Source: Salminus brasiliensis (taxonomy: Eukaryota; Chordata; Actinopteri; Characiformes; Bryconidae). From it: a stretch of DNA of 64,000 nucleotides. The stretch covers positions 19,762,027-19,826,026 of the forward strand of contig NC_132893.1 in assembly GCF_030463535.1 (NCBI RefSeq). Direction: 5' to 3'. The notes below the pieces were generated by a model, which was not told the DNA's origin, searched no databases, and worked only from the letters and a program-made list of their open reading frames with translations. Made by a program: the position numbers and the translations under genes. Below are positions 47,990 through 58,699 of the stretch, piece after piece; position 1 is the first letter of the stretch; every line of letters begins with the position of its first letter.

Positions 47990-48335
47990 ATCCTCCGGAC
48001 AGGTATCTAGGCATTTGGCAGTGAGCAGGTTGTGGCTAACTCTCTACTGCACAGCTCTACACACTCCCTCTGTCAGAGCTGTAATATAATAACAATGCTA
48101 ACCCAGTAAACGTGTTCAGTCTTAGTTTTAGCCCTGTAGGTTCACAAGCTCTGGCTGTGCTAGCTAACCATTCTGGAGAACATACGCTCCTCTTTTAGTG
48201 AGGCAGGACTTCATAAAAGTACGTTTACCGCAGTAACGAGCTGGAGAAGTTCTCTCGCTGGATCAGAACTGACACAGTTAGTTTCACTCTTCGGGAAACG
48301 TCCCCGCCCTTCCTGCAACAAGGACTCTGATTGGT
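47990..48335 (-). promoter_or_regulatory. GC-box plus CCAAT cluster at the left edge of the minisatellite
   Basis: Minus strand AACCAATCAGAG (first repeat unit, core at 48330-48334) is followed about 20 bp on by GGGCGGGG (complement of 48302-48309) and a TTTCCCGAAGAG word. A CCAAT box beside a GC box is the usual build of a TATA-less promoter. It points away from the array toward 48.0 kb, where I see no open frame of note. The promoter reading is speculative. Confidence 0.3.
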
Positions 48336-48480
48336 TCTGCTGTGGAGTTTGACTTTGTTGTCCCACCCTCCGCTGAAATAGAGATTCTGATTGGTTCTGC
48401 TGTGGAGTTTGACTTTGTTGTCCCACCCTCAGCTGAAATAGAGATTCTGATTGGTTCTGCTGTGGAGTTTGACTTTGTTG

Positions 48481-49257
48481 TCACCCCGGGTTGAAATAGA
48501 GATTCTGATTGGTTCTGCTATGGAGTTTGACTTTGTTGTCCCACCCCGGGTTGAAATAGAGATTCTGATTGGTTCTGCTGTGGAGTTTGACTTTGTTGTC
48601 CCACCCTCAGCTGAAATAGAGATTCTGATTGGTTCTGCTGTGGAGTTTGACTTTGTTGTCCCACCCCGGGGCTGAAATAGAGATTCTGATTCGTTCTGCT
48701 GTGGAGTTTGACTTTGTTGTCCCACCGGGCTGAAATAGAGATTCTGATTGGTTCTGCTGTGGAGTTTGACTTTGATGTCCCACCCTGGGCTGAAATAGAG
48801 ATTCTGATTGGTTCTGCTATGGAGTTTGACTTTGTTGTCCCATCCTCAGCTGAAATAGAGATTCTGGTTGGTTCTGCTGTGGAGTTTGACTTTGTTGTCC
48901 CACCCTCAGCTGAAATAGAGATTCTGATTGGTTCTGCTGTGGAGTTTGACTTTGTTGTCCCACCCTCCGCTGAAATAGAGATTCTGATTGGTTCTGCTGT
49001 GGAGTTTGACTTTGTTGTCCCACCCTCAGCTGAAATAGAGATTCTGATTGGTTCTGCTGTGGAGTTTGACTTTGTTGTCCCACCCTCCGCTGAAATAGAG
49101 ATTCTGATTGGTTCTGCTGTGGAGTTTGACTTTGTTGTCCCACCCTCAGCTGAAATAGAGATTCTGGTTGGTTCTGCTGTGGAGTTTGACTTTGTTGTCC
49201 CACCCTCAGCTGAAATAGAGATTCTGATTGGTTCTGCTGTGGAGTTTGACTTTGTTG
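48481..49257. repeat. higher-order block A of the minisatellite (777 bp)
   Basis: Starts at the variant TCACCCCGGGTTGAAATAG. It contains in order a CCCCGGGGCTG unit with ATTCG, a CCGGGCTG unit with GATGTCC, a CTGGGCTG unit, and a CCCATCC unit followed by a GGTTGG unit. The same order opens block B. Confidence 0.92.
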
Positions 49258-50094
49258 TCACCCCGGGTTGAAATAGAGATTCTGATTGGTTCTGCTATGG
49301 AGTTTGACTTTGTTGTCCCACCCCGGGTTGAAATAGAGATTCTGATTGGTTCTGCTGTGGAGTTTGACTTTGTTGTCCCACCCTCAGCTGAAATAGAGAT
49401 TCTTTTTGGTTCTGCTGTGGAGTTTGACTTTGTTGTCCCACCCCGGGGCTGAAATAGAGATTCTGATTCGTTCTGCTGTGGAGTTTGACTTTGTTGTCCC
49501 ACCGGGCTGAAATAGAGATTCTGATTGGTTCTGCTGTGGAGTTTGACTTTGATGTCCCACCCTGGGCTGAAATAGAGATTCTGATTGGTTCTGCTATGGA
49601 GTTTGACTTTGTTGTCCCATCCTCAGCTGAAATAGAGATTCTGGTTGGTTCTGCTGTGGAGTTTGACTTTGTTGTCCCACCCTCAGCTGAAATAGAGATT
49701 CTGATTGGTTCTGCTGTGGAGTTTGACTTTGTTGTCCCACCCTCCGCTGAAATAGAGATTCTGATTGGTTCTGCTGTGGAGTTTGACTTTGTTGTCCCAC
49801 CCTCAGCTGAAATAGAGATTCTGATTGGTTCTGCTGTGGAGTTTGACTTTGTTGTCCCACCCTCAGCTGACATAGACATTCTGATTGGTTCTGCTGTGGA
49901 GTTTGACTTTGTTGTCCCCCCCTCAGCTGAAATAGAGATTCTGATTGGTTCTGCTGTGGAGTTTGACTTTGTTGTCCCACCCTCAGCTGAAATAGAGATT
50001 CTGATTGGTTCTGCTATGGAGTTTGACTTTGTTGTCCCACCCTCAGCTGAAATAGAGATTCTGATTGGTTCTGCTGTGGAGTTTGACTTTGTTG
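49258..50094. repeat. higher-order block B (837 bp)
   Basis: Same variant order as block A plus one extra 60-bp unit. It has its own markers: a TCTTTTTGG unit (49402) and a GCTGACATAGACATT unit ending CCCCCCC (about 49867-49920). Confidence 0.92.
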
Positions 50095-51467
50095 TCACCC
50101 CGGGTTGAAATAGAGATTCTGATTGGTTCTGCTATGGAGTTTGACTTTGTTGTCCCACCCCGGGTTGAAATAGAGATTCTGATTGGTTCTGCTGTGGAGT
50201 TTGACTTTGTTGTCCCACCCTCAGCTGAAATAGAGATTCTTTTTGGTTCTGCTGTGGAGTTTGACTTTGTTGTCCCACCCCGGGGCTGAAATAGAGATTC
50301 TGATTCGTTCTGCTGTGGAGTTTGACTTTGTTGTCCCACCGGGCTGAAATAGAGATTCTGATTGGTTCTGCTGTGGAGTTTGACTTTGATGTCCCATCCT
50401 GGGCTGAAATAGAGATTCTGATTGGTTCTGCTATGGAGTTTGACTTTGTTGTCCCATCCTCAGCTGAAATAGAGATTCTGGTTGGTTCTGCTGTGGAGTT
50501 TGACTTTGTTGTCCCACCCTCAGCTGAAATAGAGATTCTGATTGGTTCTGCTGTGGAGTTTGACTTTGTTGTCCCACCCTCCGCTGAAATAGAGATTCTG
50601 ATTGGTTCTGCTGTGGAGTTTGACTTTGTTGTCCCACCCTCAGCTGAAATAGAGATTCTGATTGGTTCTGCTGTGGAGTTTGACTTTGTTGTCCCACCCT
50701 CAGCTGACATAGACATTCTGATTGGTTCTGCTGTGGAGTTTGACTTTGTTGTCCCCCCCTCAGCTGAAATAGAGATTCTGATTGGTTCTGCTGTGGAGTT
50801 TGACTTTGTTGTCCCACCCTCAGCTGAAATAGAGATTCTGATTGGTTCTGCTGTGGAGTTTGACTTTGTTGTCCCACCCTCAGCTGAAATAGAGATTCTG
50901 ATTGGTTCTGCTGTGGAGTTTGACTTTGTTGTCCCACCCTCAGCTGAAATAGAGATTCTGATTGGTTCTGCTGTGGAGTTTGACTTTGTTGTCCCACCGG
51001 GCTGAAATAGAGATTCTGATTCGTTCTGCTGTGGAGTTTGACTTTGTTGTCCCACCGGGCTGAAATAGAGATTCTGATTGGTTCTGCTGTGGAGTTTGAC
51101 TTTGATGTCCCACCCTCAGCTGAAATAGAGATTCTGATTGGTTCTGCTGTGGAGTTTGACTTTGTTGTCCCACCCTCAGCTGAAATAGAGATTCTGATTG
51201 GTTCTGCTGTGGAGTTTGACTTTGTTGTCCCACCCTCAGCTGAAATAGAGATTCTGGTTGGTTCTGCTGTGGAGTTTGACTTTGTTGTCCCACCCTCAGC
51301 TGAAATAGAGATTCTGATTGGTTCTGCTGTGGAGTTTGACTTTGTTGTCCCACCCTCAGCTGAAATAGAGATTCTGATTGGTTCTGCTGTGGAGTTTGAC
51401 TTTGTTGTCCCACCCTCAGCTGAAATAGAGATTCTGATTGGTTCTGCTGTGGAGTTTGACTTTGTTG
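50095..51467. repeat. higher-order block C (1373 bp)
   Basis: Opens with the TCACCCCGGGTTG variant, repeats the TCTTTTTGG and GACATAGACATT markers of block B in the same order, and then continues with a run of near-identical units and a second CCGGGCTG pair (50997-51060). Confidence 0.9.
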
Positions 51468-53370
51468 TCACCCCGGGTTGAAATAGAGATTCTGATTGGT
51501 TCTGCTATGGAGTTTGACTTTGTTGTCCCACCCCGGGTTGAAATAGAGATTCTGATTGGTTCTGCTGTGGAGTTTGACTTTGTTGTCCCACCCTCAGCTG
51601 AAATAGAGATTCTGATTGGTTCTGCTTTGGAGTTTGACTTTGTTGTCCCACCCCGGGGCTGAAATAGAGATTCTGATTCGTTCTGCTGTGGAGTTTGACT
51701 TTGTTGTCCCACCGGGCTGAAATAGAGATTCTGATTGGTTCTGCTGTGGAGTTTGACTTTGATGTCCCACCCTCAGCTGAAATAGAGATTCTGGTTGGTT
51801 CTGCTGTGGAGTTTGACTTTGTTGTCCCACCCTCAGCTGAAATAGAGATTCTGATTGGTTCTGCTGTGGAGTTTGACTTTGTTGTCCCACCCTCAGCTGA
51901 AATAGAGATTCTGATTGGTTCTGCTGTGGAGTTTGACTTTGTTGTCCCACCCTCAGCTGAAATAGAGATTCTGATTGGTTCTGCTGTGGAGTTTGACTTT
52001 GTTGTCCCACCCTCAGCTGAAATAGACATTCTGATTGGTTCTGCTGTGGAGTTTGACTTTGTTGTCCCCCCCTCAGCTGAAATAGAGATTCTGATTGGTT
52101 CTGCTGTGGAGTTTGACTTTGTTGTCCCACCCTCAGCTGAAATAGAGATTCTGATTGGTTCTGCTGTGGAGTTTGACTTTGTTGTCCCACCCTCAGCTGA
52201 AATAGAGATTCTGATTGGTTCTGCTGTGGAGTTTGACTTTGTTGTCCCACCCTCAGCTGAAATAGAGATTCTGATTGGTTCTGCTGTGGAGTTTGACTTT
52301 GTTGTCCCACCCCGGGGCTGAAATAGAGATTCTGATTCGTTCTGCTGTGGAGTTTGACTTTGTTGTCCCACCGGGCTGAAATAGAGATTCTGATTGGTTC
52401 TGCTGTGGAGTTTGACTTTGATGTCCCACCCTCAGCTGAAATAGAGATTCTGATTGGTTCTGCTGTGGAGTTTGACTTTGTTGTCCCACCCTCCGCTGAA
52501 ATAGAGATTCTGATTGGTTCTGCTGTGGAGTTTGACTTTGTTGTCCCACCCTCAGCTGAAATAGAGATTCTGGTTGGTTCTGCTGTGGAGTTTGACTTTG
52601 TTGTCCCACCCTCAGCTGAAATAGAGATTCTGATTGGTTCTGCTGTGGAGTTTGACTTTGTTGTCCCACCCTCAGCTGAAATAGAGATTCTGATTGGTTT
52701 TGCTGTGGAGTTTGACTTTGTTGTCCCACCCTCAGCTGAAATAGAGATTCTGGTTGGTTCTGCTGTGGAGTTTGACTTTGTTGTCCCACCCCGGGGCTGA
52801 AATAGAGATTCTGATTCGTTCTGCTGTGGAGTTTGACTTTGTTGTCCCACCGGGCTGAAATAGAGATTCTGGTTGGTTCTGCTGTGGAGTTTGACTTTGT
52901 TGTCCCACCCTCAGCTGAAATAGAGATTCTGATTGGTTCTGCTATGGAGTTTGACTTTGTTGTCCCACCCTCAGCTGAAATAGAGATTTTGATTGGTTCT
53001 GCTGTGGAGTTTGACTTTGTTGTCCCACCCTCTGCTGAAATAGAGATTCTGATTGGTTCTGCTGTGGAGTTTGACTTTGTTGTCCCACCCCGGGGCTAAA
53101 ATAGAGATTCTGATTGGTTCTGCTGTGGAGTTTGACTTTGTTGTCCCACCCTCCGCTGAAATAGAGATTCTGATTGGTTCTGCTGTGGAGTTTGACTTTG
53201 TTGTCCCACCCTCCGCTGAAACAGACATTCTGATTGGTTCTGCTGTGGAGTTTGACTTTGTTGTCCCACCCTCCGCTGAAATAGAGATTCTGGTTGGTTC
53301 TGCTGTGGAGTTTGACTTTGTTGTCCCACCCTCAGCTGAAATAGAGATTCTGATTGGTTCTGCTATGGAG
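51468..53370. repeat. higher-order block D, with CCCCGGGGCTG sub-blocks
   Basis: Opens with the same TCACCCCGGGTTG variant. CCCCGGGGCTG + ATTCG units recur at about 51654, 52312 and 52791, each followed by a CCGGGCTG unit, giving sub-blocks of about 658 and 479 bp. Confidence 0.85.
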
Positions 53371-54885
53371 TTTGACTCCATGTTGTCCCACTCCGGGCTG
53401 AAACAGACATTCTGATTGGTTCTGCTGTGGAGTTTGACTTTGTTGTCCCACCCTGGGCTGAAATAGAGATTCTGATTGGTTCTGCTATGGAGTTTGACTT
53501 TGTTGTCCCACCCTCAGCTGAAATAGAGATTCTTTTTGGTTCTGCTGTGGAGTTTGACTTTGTTGTCCCACCCTCAGCTGAAATAGAGATTCTGATTGGT
53601 TCTGCTGTGGAGTTTGACTTTGTTGTCCCACCCTCCGCTGAAATAGAGATTCTGATTGGTTCTGCTGTGGAGTTTGACTTTGTTGTCCCACCCTCAGCTG
53701 AAATAGAGATTCTGATTGGTTCTGCTGTGGAGTTTGACTTTGTTGTCCCACCCTCAGCTGAAATAGAGATTCTGGTTGGTTCTGCTGTGGAGTTTGACTT
53801 TGTTGTCCCACCCTCAGCTGAAATAGAGATTCTGGTTGGTTCTGCTGTGGAGTTTGACTTTGTTGTCCCACCCTCAGCTGAAATAGAGATTCTGATTGGT
53901 TCTGCTATGGAGTTTGACTCCATGTTGTCCCACTCCGGGCTGAAACAGACATTCTGATTGGTTCTGCTGTGGAGTTTGACTTTGTTGTCCCACCCTCAGC
54001 TGAAATAGAGATTCTGGTTGGTTCTGCTGTGGAGTTTGACTTTGTTGTCCCACCCTCAGCTGAAATAGAGATTCTGGTTGGTTCTGCTGTGGAGTTTGAC
54101 TTTGTTGTCCCACCCTCAGCTGAAATAGAGATTCTGATTGGTTCTGCTATGGAGTTTGACTCCATGTTGTCCCACTCTGGGCTGAAACAGACATTCTGAT
54201 TGGTTCTGCTGTGGAGTTTGACTTTGTTGTCCCACCCTGGGCTGAAATAGAGATTCTGATTGGTTCTGCTATGGAGTTTGACTTTGTTGTCCCACCCTCA
54301 GCTGAAATAGAGATTCTTATTGGTTCTGCTGTGGAGTTTGACTTTGTTGTCCCACCCTCCGCTGAAATAGACATACTGATTGGTTCTGCTGTGGAGTTTG
54401 ACTTTGTTGTCCCACCCTCAGCTGAAATAGAGATTCTGATTGGTTCTGCTGTGGAGTTTGACTTTGTTGTCCCACCCTCAGCTGAAATAGAGATTCTGAT
54501 TGGTTCTGCTGTGGAGTTTGACTTTGTTGTCCCACCCTCAGCTGAAATAGAGATTCTGATTGGTTCTGCTATGGAGTTTGACTTTGTTGTCCCACCCTCC
54601 GCTGAAATAGAGATTCTGATTGGTTCTGCTGTGGAGTTTGACTTTGTTGTCCCACCCTCAGCTGAAATAGAGATTCTGATTGGTTCTGCTGTGGAGTTTG
54701 ACTTTGTTGTCCCACCCTCAGCTGAAATAGAGATTCTGATTGGTTCTGCTATGGAGTTTGACTTTGTTGTCCCACCCCGGGCTCAAATGGAGATTCTGAT
54801 TGGTTTTGACTATGAGTTTGACTCCATGTTGTCCCACTCCAGGCTGAAACAGACATTCTGATTGGTTCTGCTGTGGAGTTTGACT
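53371..54885. repeat. right-hand block with GACTCCATGTTG variant
   Basis: A distinct junction unit (TTTGACTCCATGTTGTCCCA then CTCCGGGCTGAAACAGACAT or a one-base variant) recurs at about 53370, 53910, 54153 and 54813. It is absent from the left blocks, so this end has its own amplification history. The last unit ends at GTTTGACTGTCTCCC. Confidence 0.9.
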
Positions 54886-55380
54886 GTCTCCCTGTTCGTG
54901 ACTAATCTTGCGTCCCAATTGTGACCTACACAATAATACCATAAGGTAAATACTAAATACTAATCTTAACAGTGGGGGTAATCCTTACATACTAGCCCGT
55001 TTTTGAACTAACAGGAAGTGGAGAAGCATTGCTATTAGATGGACCTCTACCTGTCCCAGACCTCTGCAGTTGTCATGGAGTAGGAAACTGTATTAATGAC
55101 ACTCTGGCTTAATTTGTAATTGCTTTACAAGCCCTACACATAGTTATAATGGTCTATCCGTACTTCTTTTTTAAATGTCTTAAAAGTCAATATATTCTGC
55201 TTTAAATGGATGTCAGTTATGAAAAGTACATGTGTTTAAGTACATAAATAAATAATGCTGAAATACTGAAAGTTATAAATGCATTCTGGTGATGCCCTGC
55301 CTTTAAAAACAAGGCTCTAATGTTTTAGGGTGAGATTTCAGCAAAAAAAAATCCAGTATAATTTTACCATAATTAAAATG
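54886..55380. other. non-coding stretch between array and UGT copy 2
   Basis: AT-rich. No repeat or gene seen. Confidence 0.45.
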
Positions 55381-55392
55381 TAAAAATTGATT

Positions 55393-55398
55393 TTTATT
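55393..55398 (-). terminator. candidate poly(A) signal of UGT copy 2
   Basis: AATAAA on the minus strand, about 120 bp after the stop. Another AATAAA overlaps the stop codon itself (55515-55520). Confidence 0.4.
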
Positions 55399-55515
55399 GC
55401 AAGGAATTAGTTTCATTGTTTTACAGCCCTAGTCCTAGGTAACACAGGATGGAGGGGCTGCAAATTAAACTTAATTTAGGTAACTATGAGTCCATAATAC
55501 CAGGGCATAAAGAAT

Positions 55516-57117
55516 TTATTCATTTTTCAGTTTTCTTTTACAGCAAGCTCTACAGCACACATATCTGATGAATGCTACTGTCGTCAACACAATCACTGCT
55601 GCTATACTGAGCAGACACAGCATCACATCCAGAGAATGGTAGGAGTACCACGGCATCCTGTAGGCCTTTGTCCGCAGGTGAGAGGCTCCTTTATGCCTCA
55701 TAACATACTCAATCCAGAAGACAGCAGTGTCTAGAGGTTTCATAGGCTGGTCCCTGTGTAGCCTGGAGAGTCTCTGCATGTTCGTCCTGTAGGAGGCGTC
55801 ATTGAGGACCTCCAGTAGCATCTGTTCAAAATTGTGGCCGTTCAGCTGAGCCAGCTCCAGAATTTTAGCTGCTCCTTTTGCTTGGATCCTCATGAGGTTA
55901 TCAAACTGATCAAAGAACAGAGGGATGCCGAGGACGGGCACTCCATGGTAGATGGCTTCCTGGACTCCATTGGTTCCTCCATGGGCCACAAAAGCTGTGA
56001 TCTTCGAGTGTCCCAGGAGGTCGTTCTGTGGCATCCAGTCCACCAGCAGGGTGTTGTTTCCCAAGGTGGAAGGTTTAGGTCCTAGATGCCTCCAGATCAC
56101 TTTCTGTGGAAGTTTCGCAAACACGGCAGCAATTTCCTCTGCTGTGTCAGCTGGAAGACCATCTACCAGTGTTCCCAAAGACATGATGATGAAGCCATGT
56201 TCTCCTGAACTCTGCACAAAAGCCTCCAAGTCCTCAGGGAGGGGCTTTGAGGGCTTGCACTGGAACCCACCCATGTAAACAACATTGGGCATGGTGGGTC
56301 TGGGGAAATCAAATACAAAGTCCAGTCTCATGAGCCAAATATCGGCCTCTTGGAGAAGGCTGACAATGTCACAGTCATTGTCAAAGTACTTGTTGCATAG
56401 AGCTTTGTAATGAGGTCCCACCACAAATTTGTCCTGAAAAAGGATAATTGCATAGAAAAGGAAGTTCTTTACTCTTTGACTGAAAGTCATTTTGTCTGAG
56501 AGACCAGAACCTGGTACCGGTATGTAGGACAGTGGTGAAGGTGCAATGGCGAAATGGCCCTCACCACTGGTGATCCAGCGAGCATTCAGAACAAGTGGTA
56601 AGTTCAAGTAACGAGCCAAAACAGCACCAACACTGAGGGCTGGATCAGTAAGAAGAAGGTCATATTGTTCATCTTGTAGTCTCTTTATCAGCTCCTTATC
56701 CTCAATAATCTTGCTCATTGTATTGCACGCCAAAAAATGTGCATGGGAGATCATGGAGAAAAAATCCACCTGCATTTTCAAGAAAGTCAGGACAGAAGCC
56801 TCACCTCTCTGGATTTTCATCATGGTGTTTAAATACTCCTCAAAAAACTCCCCTACATTGTCAATGCCATCATCGACCTGTATAGACGTGAATAATGAGG
56901 GGTTTTCTTTGAGGTAAAAGCTGGAACTGGGTCGGATCACAGTGATTTTATGACCCCTGGAGTGTAGCGCCTTAATCAGCACCTGCATGTTCACCCAATG
57001 ACTGCCGTCCACTGGATAAACCAGAATTTTGCTGCTCTCACAGCTCAGAATGAGGACAGAAATAAATAGAAAAATTCCAGTAAAGGAGTACTGCCTATTA
57101 TGCATCACCGGTTCCAT
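55516..57117 (-). CDS. ugt5: UDP-glucuronosyltransferase, UGT5 type (copy 2)
   Basis: Tandem paralogue of the gene at 42023-43624, same strand and same 533 codons. Signal peptide about 11-28, candidate catalytic His40 (DGSHW) and Asp158 (LLTDP), UGT signature at 361-404, membrane segment about 496-518 and a KLKNE tail (KxKxx ER retrieval) are all present. By eye, residues 1-170 are about 69% identical to copy 1 and residues 171-533 about 95%. The Asn72 sequon of copy 1 is lost here (Asn-Pro-Ser). The acceptor domain therefore differs most, which suggests a different substrate range, while the UDP-sugar half is kept nearly equal. No frameshift or stop, so it is likely functional. Confidence 0.96.
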   Translation of the reverse strand: MEPVMHNRQYSFTGIFLFISVLILSCESSKILVYPVDGSHWVNMQVLIKALHSRGHKITVIRPSSSFYLKENPSLFTSIQVDDGIDNVGEFFEEYLNTMMKIQRGEASVLTFLKMQVDFFSMISHAHFLACNTMSKIIEDKELIKRLQDEQYDLLLTDPALSVGAVLARYLNLPLVLNARWITSGEGHFAIAPSPLSYIPVPGSGLSDKMTFSQRVKNFLFYAIILFQDKFVVGPHYKALCNKYFDNDCDIVSLLQEADIWLMRLDFVFDFPRPTMPNVVYMGGFQCKPSKPLPEDLEAFVQSSGEHGFIIMSLGTLVDGLPADTAEEIAAVFAKLPQKVIWRHLGPKPSTLGNNTLLVDWMPQNDLLGHSKITAFVAHGGTNGVQEAIYHGVPVLGIPLFFDQFDNLMRIQAKGAAKILELAQLNGHNFEQMLLEVLNDASYRTNMQRLSRLHRDQPMKPLDTAVFWIEYVMRHKGASHLRTKAYRMPWYSYHSLDVMLCLLSIAAVIVLTTVAFIRYVCCRACCKRKLKNE

Positions 57118-57122
57118 CGTAC

Positions 57123-57399
57123 CTTCAAAAATACACAGGTTAAAACAGGTTAGAACTGTAGGAATTAATGAATGTGCCTACAGTAATCACATAAAACCCA
57201 AGGATGATTATTTCCTATACCGTGTTGTAATTAACACAGAGGGCTCTAGAGAAAAAGCACACACTCTAAAATACCACAGACATTTCTCCTCATTCTACTC
57301 CAAACCCTATTACATACTGTTGAAGCTCACAGGCAGTTTACAAGGCTATTGTTAAGACCAACAAAATGACAACACAAAAAAGAAATATGTTCAAATTAC
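57123..57399 (-). other. predicted 5'UTR intron, UGT copy 2
   Basis: Donor CTAAG|GTAATT (exon ends at 57400) and acceptor TTTTTGAAG|GTACGATGG on the minus strand, 277 bp. Splice words and the distance to the ATG match those of copy 1, which supports both predictions. Confidence 0.6.
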
Positions 57400-57450
57400 C
57401 TTAGGAGAAACCAGCGGCATGAAGAGAGCGCAAACTGGAACTCGAGTTCA
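57400..57450 (-). other. predicted non-coding first exon, UGT copy 2
   Basis: Minus strand segment with GCGCTCTCTTCATGCCGCTG before the conserved donor, matching the counterpart in copy 1. The 5' limit is estimated only. Confidence 0.45.
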
Positions 57451-57458
57451 AATTCCAG

Positions 57459-57508
57459 CATGCGTCATACTTTCATGAAGGCGATCAGAGCTGAAATTAA
57501 TAATTAAC
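57459..57508 (-). promoter_or_regulatory. UGT copy 2 promoter with HNF1 site
   Basis: Minus strand GTTAATTATTAAT (57496-57508) is identical to the site in copy 1 and 12/13 to the HNF1 consensus. It is preceded by GCATTTGCTTTA and followed by TGACGCAT, both shared with copy 1. The TATA-like word is weaker here (CATGAAAG). Confidence 0.7.
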
Positions 57509-58069
57509 TAAAGCAAATGCCAGGCATGAAAAATGAATTTCATGCCTAGAAGTGATGTATTTGTATGGGGGGGAAATGAGATTAATATTTATTCATTTAT
57601 CTATCCACTTCTTTAAAACTATCAGCATCAGTAATTGACCAAGATTGTCTTGGGTCAACTTTACAAATCGAGATTGCTTTTCATTTGTTGTAATTTAATT
57701 AAAATAAGAGTGATACATTTTGTATTCTAGTAAAGGTCACTTGAGGGAAGGGTGCAGGCAAGGCAGAGTCAAGGCCAAGACTTTGTAGTAGCTAAATTAT
57801 ACAATGGAGGGGTCAGCTTCTTTTGCGCCAGTGACTGTATAGTATTCCAACTGCTTAATATAAGAGTAATATAAGAGTAATCCCAAGAATACAGTAAATA
57901 TAAGAATATAAGAGTAATATAGTGCATTTTACATTTTGTGCTATCTGCATAATAACATGAGTTAATACGTGCTGCTTTACACATCATATTTTTGTGCAAA
58001 AGAGTAGATTACATCTGCTTAAGATTTGTCTGAACATAAACTTTAATGGAAAAGCCAGAAAAAAAAACC
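57509..58069. other. non-coding stretch upstream of UGT copy 2
   Basis: AT-rich. The short repeat AGAGTAATATAAGAGTAAT lies at about 57865-57920. No gene. Confidence 0.4.
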
Positions 58070-58330
58070 CAGCCTGACCAGCTGGTTGACCAAGCATGAC
58101 CAAGCTAGACCACCAGCATGACCATCATGACCATGTTGGTTGACCAGCTGGTAGACTAGCATGACCACATTGCTCGACCAACATGACCACACTAGCCAAC
58201 CAGTTTGGTCGAGTTGGTCATGCTAATAGACCATCTAGTCCATCAAACTCCAGCTAGTCAGTGAAACATACACGTTAACCAGCTGGCTTACCAGTATAGG
58301 GTATGTTTACCAGCTTAGACCATCTCTTTG
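58070..58330. repeat. GACCAGCTGGTTGACC-type minisatellite
   Basis: Words TGACCAGCTGGTTGACCA, AGCATGACCA and TAGACCA recur at irregular 10-40 bp spacing. Short inverted words (GACCAGCTGGT) are self-complementary. Confidence 0.8.
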
Positions 58331-58699
58331 GACAAATGTCTTAATGTGCTTAATGTCACAAATTTGTCTTTTGACTTTAAATATTTGCCTTGAAAAAATA
58401 GCCTTGGATATTTGTATAAATGCATTTTACATTCCTCAAAAGATTTCCAGTATGCTCTCAAACATTTGGACCCCATTGTATATGATAATCTAATTATATT
58501 ACATTATATTACATAACTACATTTTCATGCTTATTTAGAATAATTAGTCCAGAACATACAGTACTGTGCAAAGGCTTTAGGCCATCTGTGAAAGTCCGAT
58601 GTAAAGCTACCATATTTATCTTTATTTGTATGATCGCATATGTGTGAACATGTTAAACATTTCCACACCTTTATTCACAGTAAATGTCCAACATCTACT

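Larger units (their letters stand above)
48320..54885. repeat. 6.6-kb minisatellite, 60-bp unit, about 110 copies
   Basis: The unit is GAAATAGAGATTCTGATTGG then TTCTGCTGTGGAGTTTGACT then TTGTTGTCCCACCCTCAGCT. Most units are exactly 60 bp and differ at few places. A minority are 55-62 bp at CCCCGGG or CCGGGCT junction variants. Most carry TGATTGGTT, whose complement AACCAATCA is the full NF-Y/CCAAT consensus. Some units read GGTTGG, ATTCG or TTTTTGG and lose it. Marker variants recur in order, so blocks of 13 or more units have been copied (see the next features). Because 60 is divisible by 3 and the unit lacks stops in several frames, long 20-residue-repeat open frames occur on both strands. 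These are by-products, not genes. Confidence 0.98.

Noticed and set aside
48320..54885. CRISPR-like or repeat-protein gene
   Set aside because: There are no unique spacers: the whole 60-bp unit repeats. The open frames on both strands follow from a unit divisible by three, shift frame at the junction units, and lack a start context, splice sites or flanking exons.
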